A stretch of 64,000 nucleotides of DNA from CAWGJC01 sp965276665 (GCA_965276665.1 OZ255620.1:2728001-2792000); one strand, 5' to 3'; shown: positions 1 to 7,469, numbered from the stretch's first letter. Made by a program: numbers and translations. The notes: generated by a model not told the origin, from the sequence alone.

Positions 1-478
1 AGGACGCGACCTTATCGGCGTCGAGGCCAAGCTCCTCCTCCAGCTCCTGGATCAACGCGGCTTCCAGATCGATCGCATCGCCCTGCACCGCCGCCACATC
101 GACATTCCCGGCCGGCGGCAGCTGCCAGTAGCCGGGCAGATAGACCGATCCCGCCTCCCGCCGCCCCAGCACCACCCCATCCGCGCAGAGCAGCGGTCCG
201 CACACCGCCATCGGCCGGATGCGCAGGCGCTCATGCAGGCCGGGCTCGCGCAGCTGCGCCGCCACCCGGCGATACTCGGTCCAGCGGCAGAACAATCGGT
301 CCGGGGCGATCGTCTCGACGCTCAGCACCCGGCCGTTGAACAGGCTCGGCACCGCAGCCCGCGCCGCCTGCCAGGCGCGTTCCACCTCCGCCTCCAGGGC
401 GGGCGGCAAATCCTTCATCTCCCCCACAACGCGTGCGACGACACCCGCTGCGAGCGGATACTCGAGCCAGCCCTGCAT
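1..478 (-). CDS. Nudix hydrolase domain protein, 3' end cut by the window edge
   Basis: Reading leftwards from ATG at 478 gives 159 residues with no stop, so the gene runs off the left edge. The N-terminal part holds a conserved region ending in RIRPMAVCGPLLCADGVVLG, and then PPAGNVD and QELEEELGL, which resembles the Nudix box core (REUxEExGU, with Q in place of R and an insertion before it). Nudix proteins hydrolyse nucleoside-diphosphate-linked compounds; the substrate cannot be told here. It is divergent from the cupin gene that follows, with about 90 bases between the starts. The family call rests on one partial motif. Confidence 0.65.
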   Translation of the reverse strand, partial: MQGWLEYPLAAGVVARVVGEMKDLPPALEAEVERAWQAARAAVPSLFNGRVLSVETIAPDRLFCRWTEYRRVAAQLREPGLHERLRIRPMAVCGPLLCADGVVLGRREAGSVYLPGYWQLPPAGNVDVAAVQGDAIDLEAALIQELEEELGLDADKVAS

Positions 479-571
479 GATCCGCGCCCTTCGCTGCCGC
501 AGCATGCTCTAGCATCGTTGCCGCGCGGCCGTCCGCGCCGCATCCTGCCGGCCCCTTCGAAAGCGAGGCAC

Positions 572-1051
572 ATGAGCCTGGATCATTCTCACGACCACGC
601 GCGCTGGCGGGATGACGGCGTACGCGTCATCAAGGGCGACCAGCTCGATGCCAACACCGCCCAGACACCCGGCATGCAGCGCGAGGCCGCGATCAACGCG
701 GCCCGGGTCGGCGCGCAGAAAATCTGGGCCGGCACGGTCAAGATCGATCCCGACGCCAAAACCGGCGCCCACCATCACGGCGCGCTGGAAAGCGTGATCT
801 ACGTCGTCCGCGGCCGCGCCCGCATGCGCTGGGGGGACCATCTCGAATTCACCGCCGAAGCCGACCCCGGCGACTTCATCTACGTGCCACCCTACGTGCC
901 CCACCAGGAAATCAACGCCAGCCCCGACGAAGTTCTGGAATGCGTCCTGGTCCGTAGCGACAACGAAGCTGTCGTCGTCAACCTCGACATCGAACCCATC
1001 GAAAAACCGGACTCCGTGTACTGGGTCGACCCCATCCACCGTCGGCCGTGA
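572..1051 (+). CDS. Cupin domain protein (159 aa)
   Basis: Small single-domain cupin. The first metal-binding motif is seen as GAHHHGALESVIYVVRG (two or three His and a Glu) and the second as GDFIYVPPYVPHQEINAS with the later His. These residues would hold one metal ion in a beta-barrel. An open frame extends upstream to 233, but the ATG at 572 begins the conserved part and the upstream portion lies opposite the Nudix gene, so it is a shadow. The substrate is unknown; close relatives are annotated only as cupins. The stop is followed within ten bases by a palindromic repeat. Confidence 0.85.
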   Translation: MSLDHSHDHARWRDDGVRVIKGDQLDANTAQTPGMQREAAINAARVGAQKIWAGTVKIDPDAKTGAHHHGALESVIYVVRGRARMRWGDHLEFTAEADPGDFIYVPPYVPHQEINASPDEVLECVLVRSDNEAVVVNLDIEPIEKPDSVYWVDPIHRRP

Positions 1052-1060
1052 AGGAAGAAG

Positions 1061-1247
1061 GCCAGGGGGCTCTCCCCCCTGGACCCCCGCCAAAGGCCGA
1101 GCCTTTGGACTCCATTACGGCTGTTTGGAGAGGGGTGGGCGACGAGGTGATTGCAACCGGTACCTGGCCCACCCCTCTCCAAACAGCCCTAGAGGGTTCT
1201 AAGGGCTGTGCCCTTAGCGGGGTCCAGGGGCAGAGCCCCTGGCCTTA
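1061..1247. repeat. Palindromic intergenic repeat, family P1, locus A
   Basis: Two inverted modules flank a short spacer. The outer module contains two hairpins, CCAGGGGC-aga-GCCCCTGG and CTAAGGGC-n-GCCCTTAG. Inside lies a perfect 22-base inverted repeat (1119-1140 against 1167-1188). Locus C (5928-6116) has the same structure and almost the same sequence except for the central loop. It lies between the cupin gene and the convergent PPDK-regulator gene and overlaps the last codons of the latter. It probably works as a two-way terminator. Confidence 0.85.
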
Positions 1248-2095
1248 CCCTCCTCCGGCGGATGGCGTTTGCGCCGTTCGTGCCAGGCGTCCATCAGTTG
1301 GAGGACGGCGGCGGCGGTTTCTTCGATGGAGCGCCGGGTGACGTCCACGACCGGCCAGCCGTGCCGGCCGCAAAAGCGGCGTGCCCAGAGCAGTTCGGTT
1401 CGCACCGCTTCCTCGTCGACGTATTCGGCGTTGTCGTGTCGCATGCGGCCGTCTTCGCCGCCGGCGGCGAGCAGGCGGAGGCGGTGGCGGCGGATTTCGA
1501 TCAGCGCGGCGGGTTCGAGGGTGAGGCCGATCACCGGGCAGGTCGGGGTCTCGAGCCCGGGCGGGTCGGGCAGGTTCGGCACCAGCGGCACGTTGGCCGC
1601 CTTCACCCCGCGATTGGCGAGGTAGAAGGAAGTGGGCGTTTTCGAGCTGCGCGAGACCCCGACCAGGATCACGTCCGCGGCGGCGAGGCCGAGCTGGGCC
1701 TGCCCGTCATCATGGGCGAGGACGTAGTGCATGGCGTCGATGCGGCGGAAGTAATCGGCGTCGAGCACGTATTGCTTGCCGGGACGCGACTGCGCCTGCT
1801 CGCCGATCTGCTCCTGCAGCAGGGTCAGCACGGGGTCGAGCACGTTCACCACCGAGACGCCGAGCCGGGCGCAGGTGGTTTCCATGTCGCTGCGCAGCGC
1901 CTTGTCCACCACGGTCGAGAGCACGGGGCCGGGTTCCGCCTCGATGCCTTCCAGCACGCGATGGAGCTGGAAGCGCGTCCGGATCAGGCTCCAACGGTGA
2001 TAGACGATGGAGACGTGCTCGAACTGCGCCACCGTCGCGCGGGCGATGGAATTCAGCGTCTCCCCGGTCGCGTCGGAGACGAGATGCAGGTTCAT
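1214..2095 (-). CDS. ppsR: Pyruvate, phosphate dikinase regulatory protein (DUF299)
   Basis: Bifunctional kinase/pyrophosphorylase family (DUF299), which switches PPDK or PEP synthase on and off by threonine phosphorylation. The protein starts MNLHLVSDATGETLNS, the family's usual N terminus, so I chose 2095 over the longer frame to 2176. The nucleotide-binding P-loop-like motif is GVSRSSKTPTSFYLANRG near residue 145. The natural C terminus ends near MDAWHERRKRHPPEE; the last eleven or so residues (KARGSAPGPR) are encoded by palindromic repeat P1. It is divergent from hemE, as in Caulobacter and Rickettsia, where the origin of replication lies between these two genes. Confidence 0.9.
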   Translation of the reverse strand: MNLHLVSDATGETLNSIARATVAQFEHVSIVYHRWSLIRTRFQLHRVLEGIEAEPGPVLSTVVDKALRSDMETTCARLGVSVVNVLDPVLTLLQEQIGEQAQSRPGKQYVLDADYFRRIDAMHYVLAHDDGQAQLGLAAADVILVGVSRSSKTPTSFYLANRGVKAANVPLVPNLPDPPGLETPTCPVIGLTLEPAALIEIRRHRLRLLAAGGEDGRMRHDNAEYVDEEAVRTELLWARRFCGRHGWPVVDVTRRSIEETAAAVLQLMDAWHERRKRHPPEEGKARGSAPGPR

Positions 2096-2444
2096 CCGCT
2101 GCGTGGCCGACACCGATCCTCCCGCCGCGAGCTCCGCGGATAGCGAGGATAACGGGGATAAGCGGGCAGGATGCAAGCGACGCGCGGATGCCGCGCCGGA
2201 CAGCGGGGAGAAATTGGCCGCCGGGCGTGCGGAGGATCATTCGCCTTCTCACCATCCCGGCGCCGGGACAGATCCGAAAGAGCCGGTGTTTTCGGCGGGT
2301 TGCGCGTCTCTTTTCCTGTGGACGCGTTGGGAAGCAGATGATGCGACTCGTGTACCCCGTGTTCCACACCCCCTTCTGCTTCACCTACAGTTTCTCTTCT
2401 CTGACTTTATGGGTAGTGAAGAGGGGCGGCGTTCAGGCGGGTCG
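2096..2444. other. Candidate chromosomal replication origin (oriC) region
   Basis: This 349-base gap lies between the divergent DUF299 gene and hemE. That is the reported position of the origin in Caulobacter crescentus and Rickettsia prowazekii. By eye it holds several imperfect DnaA-box-like 9-mers: CGAGGATAA and CGGGGATAA in tandem around 2144-2161 (7 of 9 against TGTGGATAA), TGTTCCACA near 2360 (7 of 9) and TGTGGACGC near 2318 (6 of 9). A pyrimidine- and AT-richer tract lies at 2370-2412 before hemE. No box is perfect, so location is the stronger evidence. The promoters of both flanking genes must also be here. Confidence 0.5.
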
Positions 2445-3470
2445 ATGACGAAACAGGTGCTGCGGGTGCTGGCGGGCGAGGCGCAATGGCCGCCGCCGGT
2501 CTGGCTGATGCGCCAGGCCGGGCGCTACCTGCCGGAATACCGGGCGATCCGCGCCAAAGCCGGCGGCTTCCTCGAGCTCGCGCTCAATCCGGTGCTCGCC
2601 GCCGAGATCACCCTGCAGCCCGTGCGCCGGTTCGGGATGGACGCCGCGATCCTGTTCAGCGACCTGCCGATCCTGCCCTGGGCGCTCGGCCAGTCGCTCG
2701 ATTACGTGGAAGGCGAGGGTCCCGTGCTAGCGCCGGTCCGCGACGAGGCCGGGCTCGCGGCCCTCGACGCCGGGATGGTCGCGGGCCGGGTGGCGCCAGT
2801 GGCCGAGACGGTGCGGCGCGTGCGCGCGGAGCTGCCGGAGGATTGCACGCTGATCGGCTTCGCCGGCGCGCCCTGGACGGTCGCCTGCTACATGGTGGAG
2901 GGCCGCGGCGCGCGCGAATTCCCCGAAACCCGCCGCCTCGCCTATGCCGAGCCCGACCTGTTCGCCCGGCTGATCCGGCTGGTGACGGAGGCCACGATCA
3001 CCTACCTGGCCGCGCAGATCGAGGCCGGCGCCGAGGTGGTGATGCTGTTCGACAGCTGGGCCGGGCTGCTGCCGCCGGCCTTGTTCGACCGCTTCGTCAC
3101 CGGGCCGGCGGAAGCGATCACCGCCGCCATCCACGAGCGCTATCCCGGCATTCCGGTGATCGGCTTCCCCCGCCTCGCCGGCACCCAGCTCGGCCGCTAC
3201 GCGCTCGACAGCGCGGTCGAGGGCGTCGCCATCGACACCGCCGCCGAGCCGGCCATCGCCGCCGCGCTGCTGCCCGAAGGGGTCGCGCTGCAAGGCAATC
3301 TGGACCCGCTGGCGCTGGTCGCCGGCGGCGAGGAAATGCGCGAACAGGCCGAAGACATCGCTCGCGCCCTGCGCGGCCGGCCTCATATCTTCAACCTCGG
3401 CCACGGCATCCTGCCACACACGCCGCCCGAACATGTGGCCGCCCTGCTCGAAATCGTCCGGAATGCTTGA
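2445..3470 (+). CDS. hemE: Uroporphyrinogen decarboxylase
   Basis: Cytosolic haem-pathway enzyme that removes four carboxyl groups from uroporphyrinogen III to give coproporphyrinogen III. Length is 341 aa, normal for the family. The N-terminal signature MRQAGRYLPEYR, the catalytic Asp region LFSDLPILP (about residue 70) and the second signature GFAGAPWTVACYMVEG (about residue 140) are all present, as is NLGHGILPHTPPEHV near the end. The start MTKQVL at 2445 is chosen; an in-frame ATG at 2409 would add 12 atypical residues. It leads the local haem gene group. Confidence 0.96.
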   Translation: MTKQVLRVLAGEAQWPPPVWLMRQAGRYLPEYRAIRAKAGGFLELALNPVLAAEITLQPVRRFGMDAAILFSDLPILPWALGQSLDYVEGEGPVLAPVRDEAGLAALDAGMVAGRVAPVAETVRRVRAELPEDCTLIGFAGAPWTVACYMVEGRGAREFPETRRLAYAEPDLFARLIRLVTEATITYLAAQIEAGAEVVMLFDSWAGLLPPALFDRFVTGPAEAITAAIHERYPGIPVIGFPRLAGTQLGRYALDSAVEGVAIDTAAEPAIAAALLPEGVALQGNLDPLALVAGGEEMREQAEDIARALRGRPHIFNLGHGILPHTPPEHVAALLEIVRNA

Positions 3471-3479
3471 AAGGCTGGA

Positions 3480-3743
3480 AGGCCAGGGGCGCTGCCCCCA
3501 CGCATCACTTGGGACCCCGATAAGGGTGGTCACCCTTAAAACCCGGAACTTGGCGGTGCGGGACGTCGGCCATGCCGGCTGTAGTTCGGTGTTCGATGGC
3601 GCTTCGCGCGAAGCGCAATCGCCAACCGGAGCTACATCCGGCATCTCCTGGGACCCGCAACTTCACCGCCAGGCGCGAAGCGCAATCCGGGTTCTAAGGG
3701 CTCCGCCCTTAGCGGGGTCCAGGGGCGGAGCCCCGGGCCTTCC
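3480..3743. repeat. Palindromic intergenic repeat, family P1, locus B
   Basis: Fills the gap between hemE and hemH. The left module (3480-3545) is roughly the reverse complement of the right module (about 3685-3743), which carries CTAAGGGC-tcc-GCCCTTAG and CCAGGGGCGGAGCCCCGGG. The middle holds the palindrome CTTCGCGCGAAG (3603-3614), a sequence also found at loci D and E. The element begins about ten bases after the hemE stop and ends a few bases before the hemH start, so it may separate hemE from hemH transcriptionally. Confidence 0.8.
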
Positions 3744-3750
3744 CACCTGA

Positions 3751-4806
3751 ATGCCAAACCAGAAAACAGCCATCGTCCTGTTCAACCTAGGCGGCCCGGA
3801 CAGCCCAGCGGCCGTGGCGCCGTTTCTGCGCAACCTGTTCAGCGATCCCGCGATTTTGCGTGTGCCGTTCTTCGTGCGGCCGTTCCTGGCCCGGCTGATC
3901 GCGAAGCGGCGCACCGTGCCGGCGCAGGCGAATTACGCGATCCTCGGGGGCAAATCGCCGCTGCTCGAGCTGACCGTGGCGCAGGGCGAGGCGCTGCAGG
4001 CGGCTCTCGGGGATGCGAAGGTGCGTTGCTTCGTCGCGATGCGGTACTGGCATCCGTTCAGCCCGGAAGCGGTGGCGCAGGTGAAGGCGTTCCGGCCGGA
4101 TCGGGTGCTGCTGCTGCCGCTTTATCCGCAATATTCGACCACCACCACCGGCAGCTCGCTCGAGGATTGGCGCGATGCAGCGGCCCGGGCGGGGCTGGTC
4201 GCCGACGTGACCACGCTCTGCTGCTGGTATGACGATCCGGGGTTCGCCGCCGCCACCGCTGCGGGGGTTGCCCGGGCGCTGGTGGAGGCGCGCGCCGCCT
4301 TGCCGCCGGGTGTGCCGCTCCGGGTGCTGTTCTCCGCCCATGGGCTGCCGGAGAGCATCGTGCGGGCAGGCGATCCGTATCAGGGGCAGATCGAGGCGAC
4401 CGTCGCCGCGGTGCTGGCCGTGCTCGGCGAGCCCGGGCTCGACAGCACCATCTGCTACCAGTCCCGCGTCACGCCCGAACCCTGGCTCGCTCCGTCGACG
4501 GATGCCGAGGTCGAGCGTGCCGGCAAGGACCGGACCGCCGTGCTGGTGGTGCCGATCGCCTTCATCTCCGAGCACTCGGAGACGCTCGTCGAGCTCGATG
4601 TCGAGTACCGCCATCTCGCTGAGAAGCACGGCGTGCCGGCCTATTTCCGCGCGCCGGCGCAGAATGACGAGGCGGGGTTCATCGCCGCCCTGGCCGCGAT
4701 CGCGCGCGCCGGCCTCGCTCGCGGCCCCGGGCTGTGCAGCGCGGAAGGCGGCCGGCGCTGTCCGGCGGACCGGACCGGCTGTCCGCACCGGCTCGGCGAC
4801 GCATGA
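3751..4806 (+). CDS. hemH: Ferrochelatase
   Basis: Inserts ferrous iron into protoporphyrin IX, the last haem step. Visible landmarks are LFNLGGPDSP at the N terminus, LLPLYPQYSTTTTGS, the catalytic-His motif FSAHGLPESIV and FISEHSETLVELDVE with the acidic metal-path residues. The 351-aa protein has a C-terminal tail with three Cys (GLCSAEGGRRCPADRTGC). Cys-rich tails ligate a [2Fe-2S] cluster in some ferrochelatases, so a cluster is possible but not shown. The stop overlaps the next start (ATGA), so the three genes hemH-HAD-hemJ are translationally coupled. Confidence 0.95.
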   Translation: MPNQKTAIVLFNLGGPDSPAAVAPFLRNLFSDPAILRVPFFVRPFLARLIAKRRTVPAQANYAILGGKSPLLELTVAQGEALQAALGDAKVRCFVAMRYWHPFSPEAVAQVKAFRPDRVLLLPLYPQYSTTTTGSSLEDWRDAAARAGLVADVTTLCCWYDDPGFAAATAAGVARALVEARAALPPGVPLRVLFSAHGLPESIVRAGDPYQGQIEATVAAVLAVLGEPGLDSTICYQSRVTPEPWLAPSTDAEVERAGKDRTAVLVVPIAFISEHSETLVELDVEYRHLAEKHGVPAYFRAPAQNDEAGFIAALAAIARAGLARGPGLCSAEGGRRCPADRTGCPHRLGDA

Positions 4807-5480
4807 CATCCTCGCGTTTCGACCTCGTCATCTTCGATTGCGACGGCGTGCTCATCGACAGCGAGATGATCGCGAGCCGCGTCGCCGCCGCGGCGCTGAC
4901 CGAGATCGGCTGGCCGATGACGCCGGCGGAGGCGATGGGGCATTTCCTCGGGGTCGCCACGATCGACATGGGGCCGATCATTGCCGCCCGGCTCGGGGCG
5001 GTGCCGGAGGGTTTTCTGGCCGCGCTGTCGCGCCGCACCACCGCGGTGCTGGCCGAGGAGGTCGAGGCGGTGCCCGGCGCGCGGGCGGTGCTGGAAACCC
5101 TGAACGCCATGGGCGTGCGCTGGCGCGTCGCCTCCAATTCAGGGCGCGTCCAGCTCGCCGCAAAATTCGCCCGCGCCGGGCTTTCGGAGCTCGTCGACGG
5201 CCGGGTGCACAGCGCGCAGGACGTGATCGCCCTGGGCGGTCGCGGCAAGCCCGCTCCCGACCTGTTTCTCGCAACCGCCGCCGCGGAGGGCGTTCCATCC
5301 GAAACCTGCCTGGTTCTCGAGGATAGCCTGCCCGGCGTGACGGCGGCCGTGGCGGCCGGGATGCACTGCCTCGGCTTCGCCCCGCATGGCAGCGGCGACG
5401 CGCTGCTCGCCGCCGGCGCCGCCGGGCTGATCCGTGATCTCGCGGACCTGCCGCCCCTGGTCAGGGCCCGCGCGGCATGA
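4803..5480 (+). CDS. HAD-superfamily hydrolase (phosphatase/mutase-like)
   Basis: About 225 aa with all four HAD motifs: I FDCDGVLIDSE with the nucleophile Asp near residue 10, II VASNSG, III Lys in GKPAPDLF, IV EDSLPGVTAA. The helical cap after motif I is the type seen in beta-phosphoglucomutase and phosphoglycolate phosphatase. The substrate is unknown. It overlaps hemH upstream and hemJ downstream by four bases each, so it is co-translated with haem genes, although no haem role is known for this family. The start MTSSRFDLVIFD is fixed by the ATGA overlap. Confidence 0.9.
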   Translation: MTSSRFDLVIFDCDGVLIDSEMIASRVAAAALTEIGWPMTPAEAMGHFLGVATIDMGPIIAARLGAVPEGFLAALSRRTTAVLAEEVEAVPGARAVLETLNAMGVRWRVASNSGRVQLAAKFARAGLSELVDGRVHSAQDVIALGGRGKPAPDLFLATAAAEGVPSETCLVLEDSLPGVTAAVAAGMHCLGFAPHGSGDALLAAGAAGLIRDLADLPPLVRARAA

Positions 5481-5923
5481 GCCTGCTGCTGCCGCTCTAT
5501 CCGTGGATCAAGGCGCTGCACATCGCGTCGATGGTGGCCTGGATGGCGGGGATGTTCTACCTCCCCCGCCTTTTCGTCTATCACTGCCAGACGAGGTCCG
5601 GGACGGCGGAGAGCGAGCGGTTCAAGGTGATGGAACGCCGGCTGCTGAAACAGATCATCACGCCGGCGATGATCGCCACCTGGTGCTTCGGCATCCTGCT
5701 CGTGCTGACACCCGGCATCATCAGCTGGTCGGAAGGCTGGTGGTACGTGAAGCTGGTGTCGGTGATCGCCCTGACCGGCTTCCAAGGCGCCCTCTCCCGC
5801 TGGCGCCGCGACTTCCTGCACGACCGCAACCGCCGCCCGGAAAGATTCTACCGCGCCGCCAACGAGGTCCCCACCATCCTTATGCTCGTCATCATCATCA
5901 TGGTGATCGTGCGGCCGTTTTGA
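5477..5923 (+). CDS. hemJ: Protoporphyrinogen oxidase HemJ
   Basis: Inner-membrane protein of 148 aa with about four membrane helices. It oxidises protoporphyrinogen IX to protoporphyrin IX in bacteria lacking HemG and HemY. The conserved N-terminal run KALHIASMVAWMAGMFYLPRLFVYH is typical (UPF0093), with His that binds haem in studied members. Its place after hemH in a coupled operon supports the role. The C terminus ends in a hydrophobic helix and the stop lies five bases before a P1 palindrome, the likely terminator. Confidence 0.92.
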   Translation: MSLLLPLYPWIKALHIASMVAWMAGMFYLPRLFVYHCQTRSGTAESERFKVMERRLLKQIITPAMIATWCFGILLVLTPGIISWSEGWWYVKLVSVIALTGFQGALSRWRRDFLHDRNRRPERFYRAANEVPTILMLVIIIMVIVRPF

Positions 5924-5927
5924 GGAA

Positions 5928-6116
5928 GGCCAGGGGGGCTCTGCCCCCTGGACCCCCGCCAAAGGCCGAGCCTTTGGAATCCATTACGGCTGTTTGGAGA
6001 GGGGTGGGCGAGGGAGTGGTTGGGACCACCGCGTTGCCCACCCCTCTCCAAACAGCCCTAGCGGGTTCTAAGGGCTCCGCCCTTAGCGGGGTCCAGGGGC
6101 AGAGCCCCTGGCCTTA
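5928..6116. repeat. Palindromic intergenic repeat, family P1, locus C
   Basis: Near twin of locus A: same outer modules and the same 22-base inner inverted repeat, with a different central loop (about 6007-6036). It lies between convergent hemJ and the repressor gene. Its terminal CTTA on the plus strand reads TAAG on the minus strand and provides the TAA stop of the repressor gene at 6114-6116. A bidirectional terminator role is inferred. Confidence 0.85.
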
Positions 6117-6761
6117 CTGCGACGCCCAGACGATGCGGTGAACCCAGGCGACTTCGATGAGGTCGAAGCCGCGGTCGGGGTGGGCGGTGTTGAGGCTGCG
6201 GAGTTCGATGCGGCGGGCGGAGCGGCGGGCGAGTTGTTTGGCCATGACTTCGCCTTTGAGGGTTCGCAGCACGACGCGGTCGCCGCGGCGGATGGGCGCG
6301 CCGGGGGCGACGATGACCATGTCGCCGTCGCGGAACACTGGGTCCATGGAGTCGCCGGAGATTTCGAGGGCGTAGGCGTTGGGGTCGCCGATTTCCGGCA
6401 GGCTGACTTCGTCCCAGCCGCCGCCGACCGGGTAGCCGCCATCATCGAAGAAGCCGTCGCCGCCGGCCTGGGCCATGCCGATCAGGGGAATGCGGCGGGT
6501 GGATTGCTGGGGCCGGCTGGCGGGCAGGGTTCGCGCGCCGGTGACGAGGGCGGTGAAGTCGTCGAGCGTGGCGCCGGTGGCGGCGAGCACCTTGGCAAGG
6601 CTTTCGGTGCTGGGCCAGCGGGCACGGCCGTCGGTGGCGCGGCGTTTCGAGGGGTTGAAGGTGGTGGGGTCGAGCCCGGCCAGCCGGGCGAGCCCGGAGG
6701 CGGAGCGCCCGCTTTCGGCGGCCAGGGTGTCGATCGCGCGCCAGATGTCGTCGTGCTTCAT
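6114..6761 (-). CDS. C1-type transcriptional repressor with S24 (LexA-like) domain
   Basis: About 215 aa. An N-terminal HTH region (SASGLARLAGLDPTTFNPSKR) precedes an S24 domain with AQAGGDG (possible Ala-Gly self-cleavage site), ISGDSMDPVFRDGDMVIV (catalytic Ser) and a later Lys in LKGEVMAKQL. Such proteins are usual single-copy regulators in alphaproteobacterial chromosomes and also occur as phage repressors; RecA-triggered cleavage is possible. The start MKHDDIWRAID at 6761 is preferred to an ATG 33 bases upstream. The TAA stop comes from repeat P1 locus C. The divergent control region has two pairs of direct repeats that could be its operators. Confidence 0.85.
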   Translation of the reverse strand: MKHDDIWRAIDTLAAESGRSASGLARLAGLDPTTFNPSKRRATDGRARWPSTESLAKVLAATGATLDDFTALVTGARTLPASRPQQSTRRIPLIGMAQAGGDGFFDDGGYPVGGGWDEVSLPEIGDPNAYALEISGDSMDPVFRDGDMVIVAPGAPIRRGDRVVLRTLKGEVMAKQLARRSARRIELRSLNTAHPDRGFDLIEVAWVHRIVWASQ

Positions 6762-6826
6762 GGGTCCCGGCAAAGCCGATTCGAATCCGATCACATCACG
6801 AATCGGCGTGCCTGGCCAGGGGTTTA

Positions 6827-6913
6827 GGAATTAACGCCGAAGTTCGTGGGAATTAGCGCCTAGAGGATTGCACGCAAACTCAGTCTCCTGTGTATTTGTT
6901 CATCCTTTGTTCA
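6827..6913. promoter_or_regulatory. Direct repeats in divergent control region, candidate operators
   Basis: Two near-identical 12-mers, GGAATTAACGCC (6827-6838) and GGAATTAGCGCC (6849-6860), start 22 bases apart, which is about two helical turns. Downstream, TTTGTTCA occurs twice (6895-6902, 6906-6913), 11 bases apart, one helical turn. They lie between the divergent C1-type repressor gene and the 126-aa gene. Helical phasing suggests cooperative protein binding on one face of the DNA. Which protein binds is not shown; the adjacent repressor is the obvious candidate. Confidence 0.5.
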
Positions 6914-6929
6914 CACCTGGAGACACGCC

Positions 6930-7310
6930 ATGCATGCCGTTCTCGCCATCTCGCCCCACTATCGGTATCCGGCGGATTTCGCCGGGATGACCACCCCGTT
7001 CCCAACGGCGGAGGAGGCGTGGCTCTGGACGGCGCAGGCGCTGCGGGCCCGGCGGGACGGGGCCCGTTCGGTCGCTAAGGCGGGTCTGGCGATACGGCCC
7101 TGCGAGCCGGACGATATCGTGCGCTGCCTGGATGGTTTGTTCCGTCGCGGGCGGATCGGTGCCGCGCATGCGACGGCGCTGCATCGCTGGGGCGAGCGCG
7201 GGATGGCGCCGGATGCGCACTGCGCTGCGGAGCAGGCGGATGCCGGCCGCTGGCAGGCGGCGTTGGCCTGGCTAGACTGGGCGTTGCGTGCGAAGGGGAT
7301 CGTGGCCTGA
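6930..7310 (+). CDS. Hypothetical protein (126 aa)
   Basis: Not recognised with certainty. The protein is alpha-helical in look, rich in Ala, Trp and Arg, with a conserved-looking core IRPCEPDDIVRCLDGLFRRGRI followed by HATALHRWGERG. No signal peptide or membrane helix. It is divergent from the C1-type repressor and shares its operator-like control region, so it may be the repressor's target. The start at 6930 has a GGAGA-like ribosome site about ten bases upstream (6919-6923). The high-GC codon pattern matches its neighbours, which supports a real gene. Confidence 0.65.
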   Translation: MHAVLAISPHYRYPADFAGMTTPFPTAEEAWLWTAQALRARRDGARSVAKAGLAIRPCEPDDIVRCLDGLFRRGRIGAAHATALHRWGERGMAPDAHCAAEQADAGRWQAALAWLDWALRAKGIVA

Positions 7311-7410
7311 TGTCCTTTATAGGAAAAAATTCCTTGACACGACGCCATTATGACAGTTACAACCGAACCGCCAACGGGTGAGCCACGCCTGTTGGCCTGC
7401 CGCCCCTCCG

Positions 7411-7446
7411 AAAGGGCCGCCTCGCAAGGGGCGGCCCTTTTTCTTT
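7411..7446 (+). terminator. Intrinsic terminator before the 77-aa gene
   Basis: An 11-base stem (AAAGGGCCGCC against GGCGGCCCTTT) with a short loop runs into a T-rich tail. It follows a smaller hairpin (GCCAAC...GTTGGC, about 7370-7396) and a TTGACA at 7334-7339. The 80-odd bases between could be a short leader or small RNA ending here, or the terminator of the 126-aa gene at 6930-7310. Confidence 0.6.
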
Positions 7447-7469
7447 GTCCTCCAGAAAAGAGGCCGCCG

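Noticed and set aside
4679..5962. 427-codon minus-strand frame opposite hemH/HAD/hemJ
   Set aside because: Low-complexity shadow of three well-supported genes; its start lies in repeat P1.
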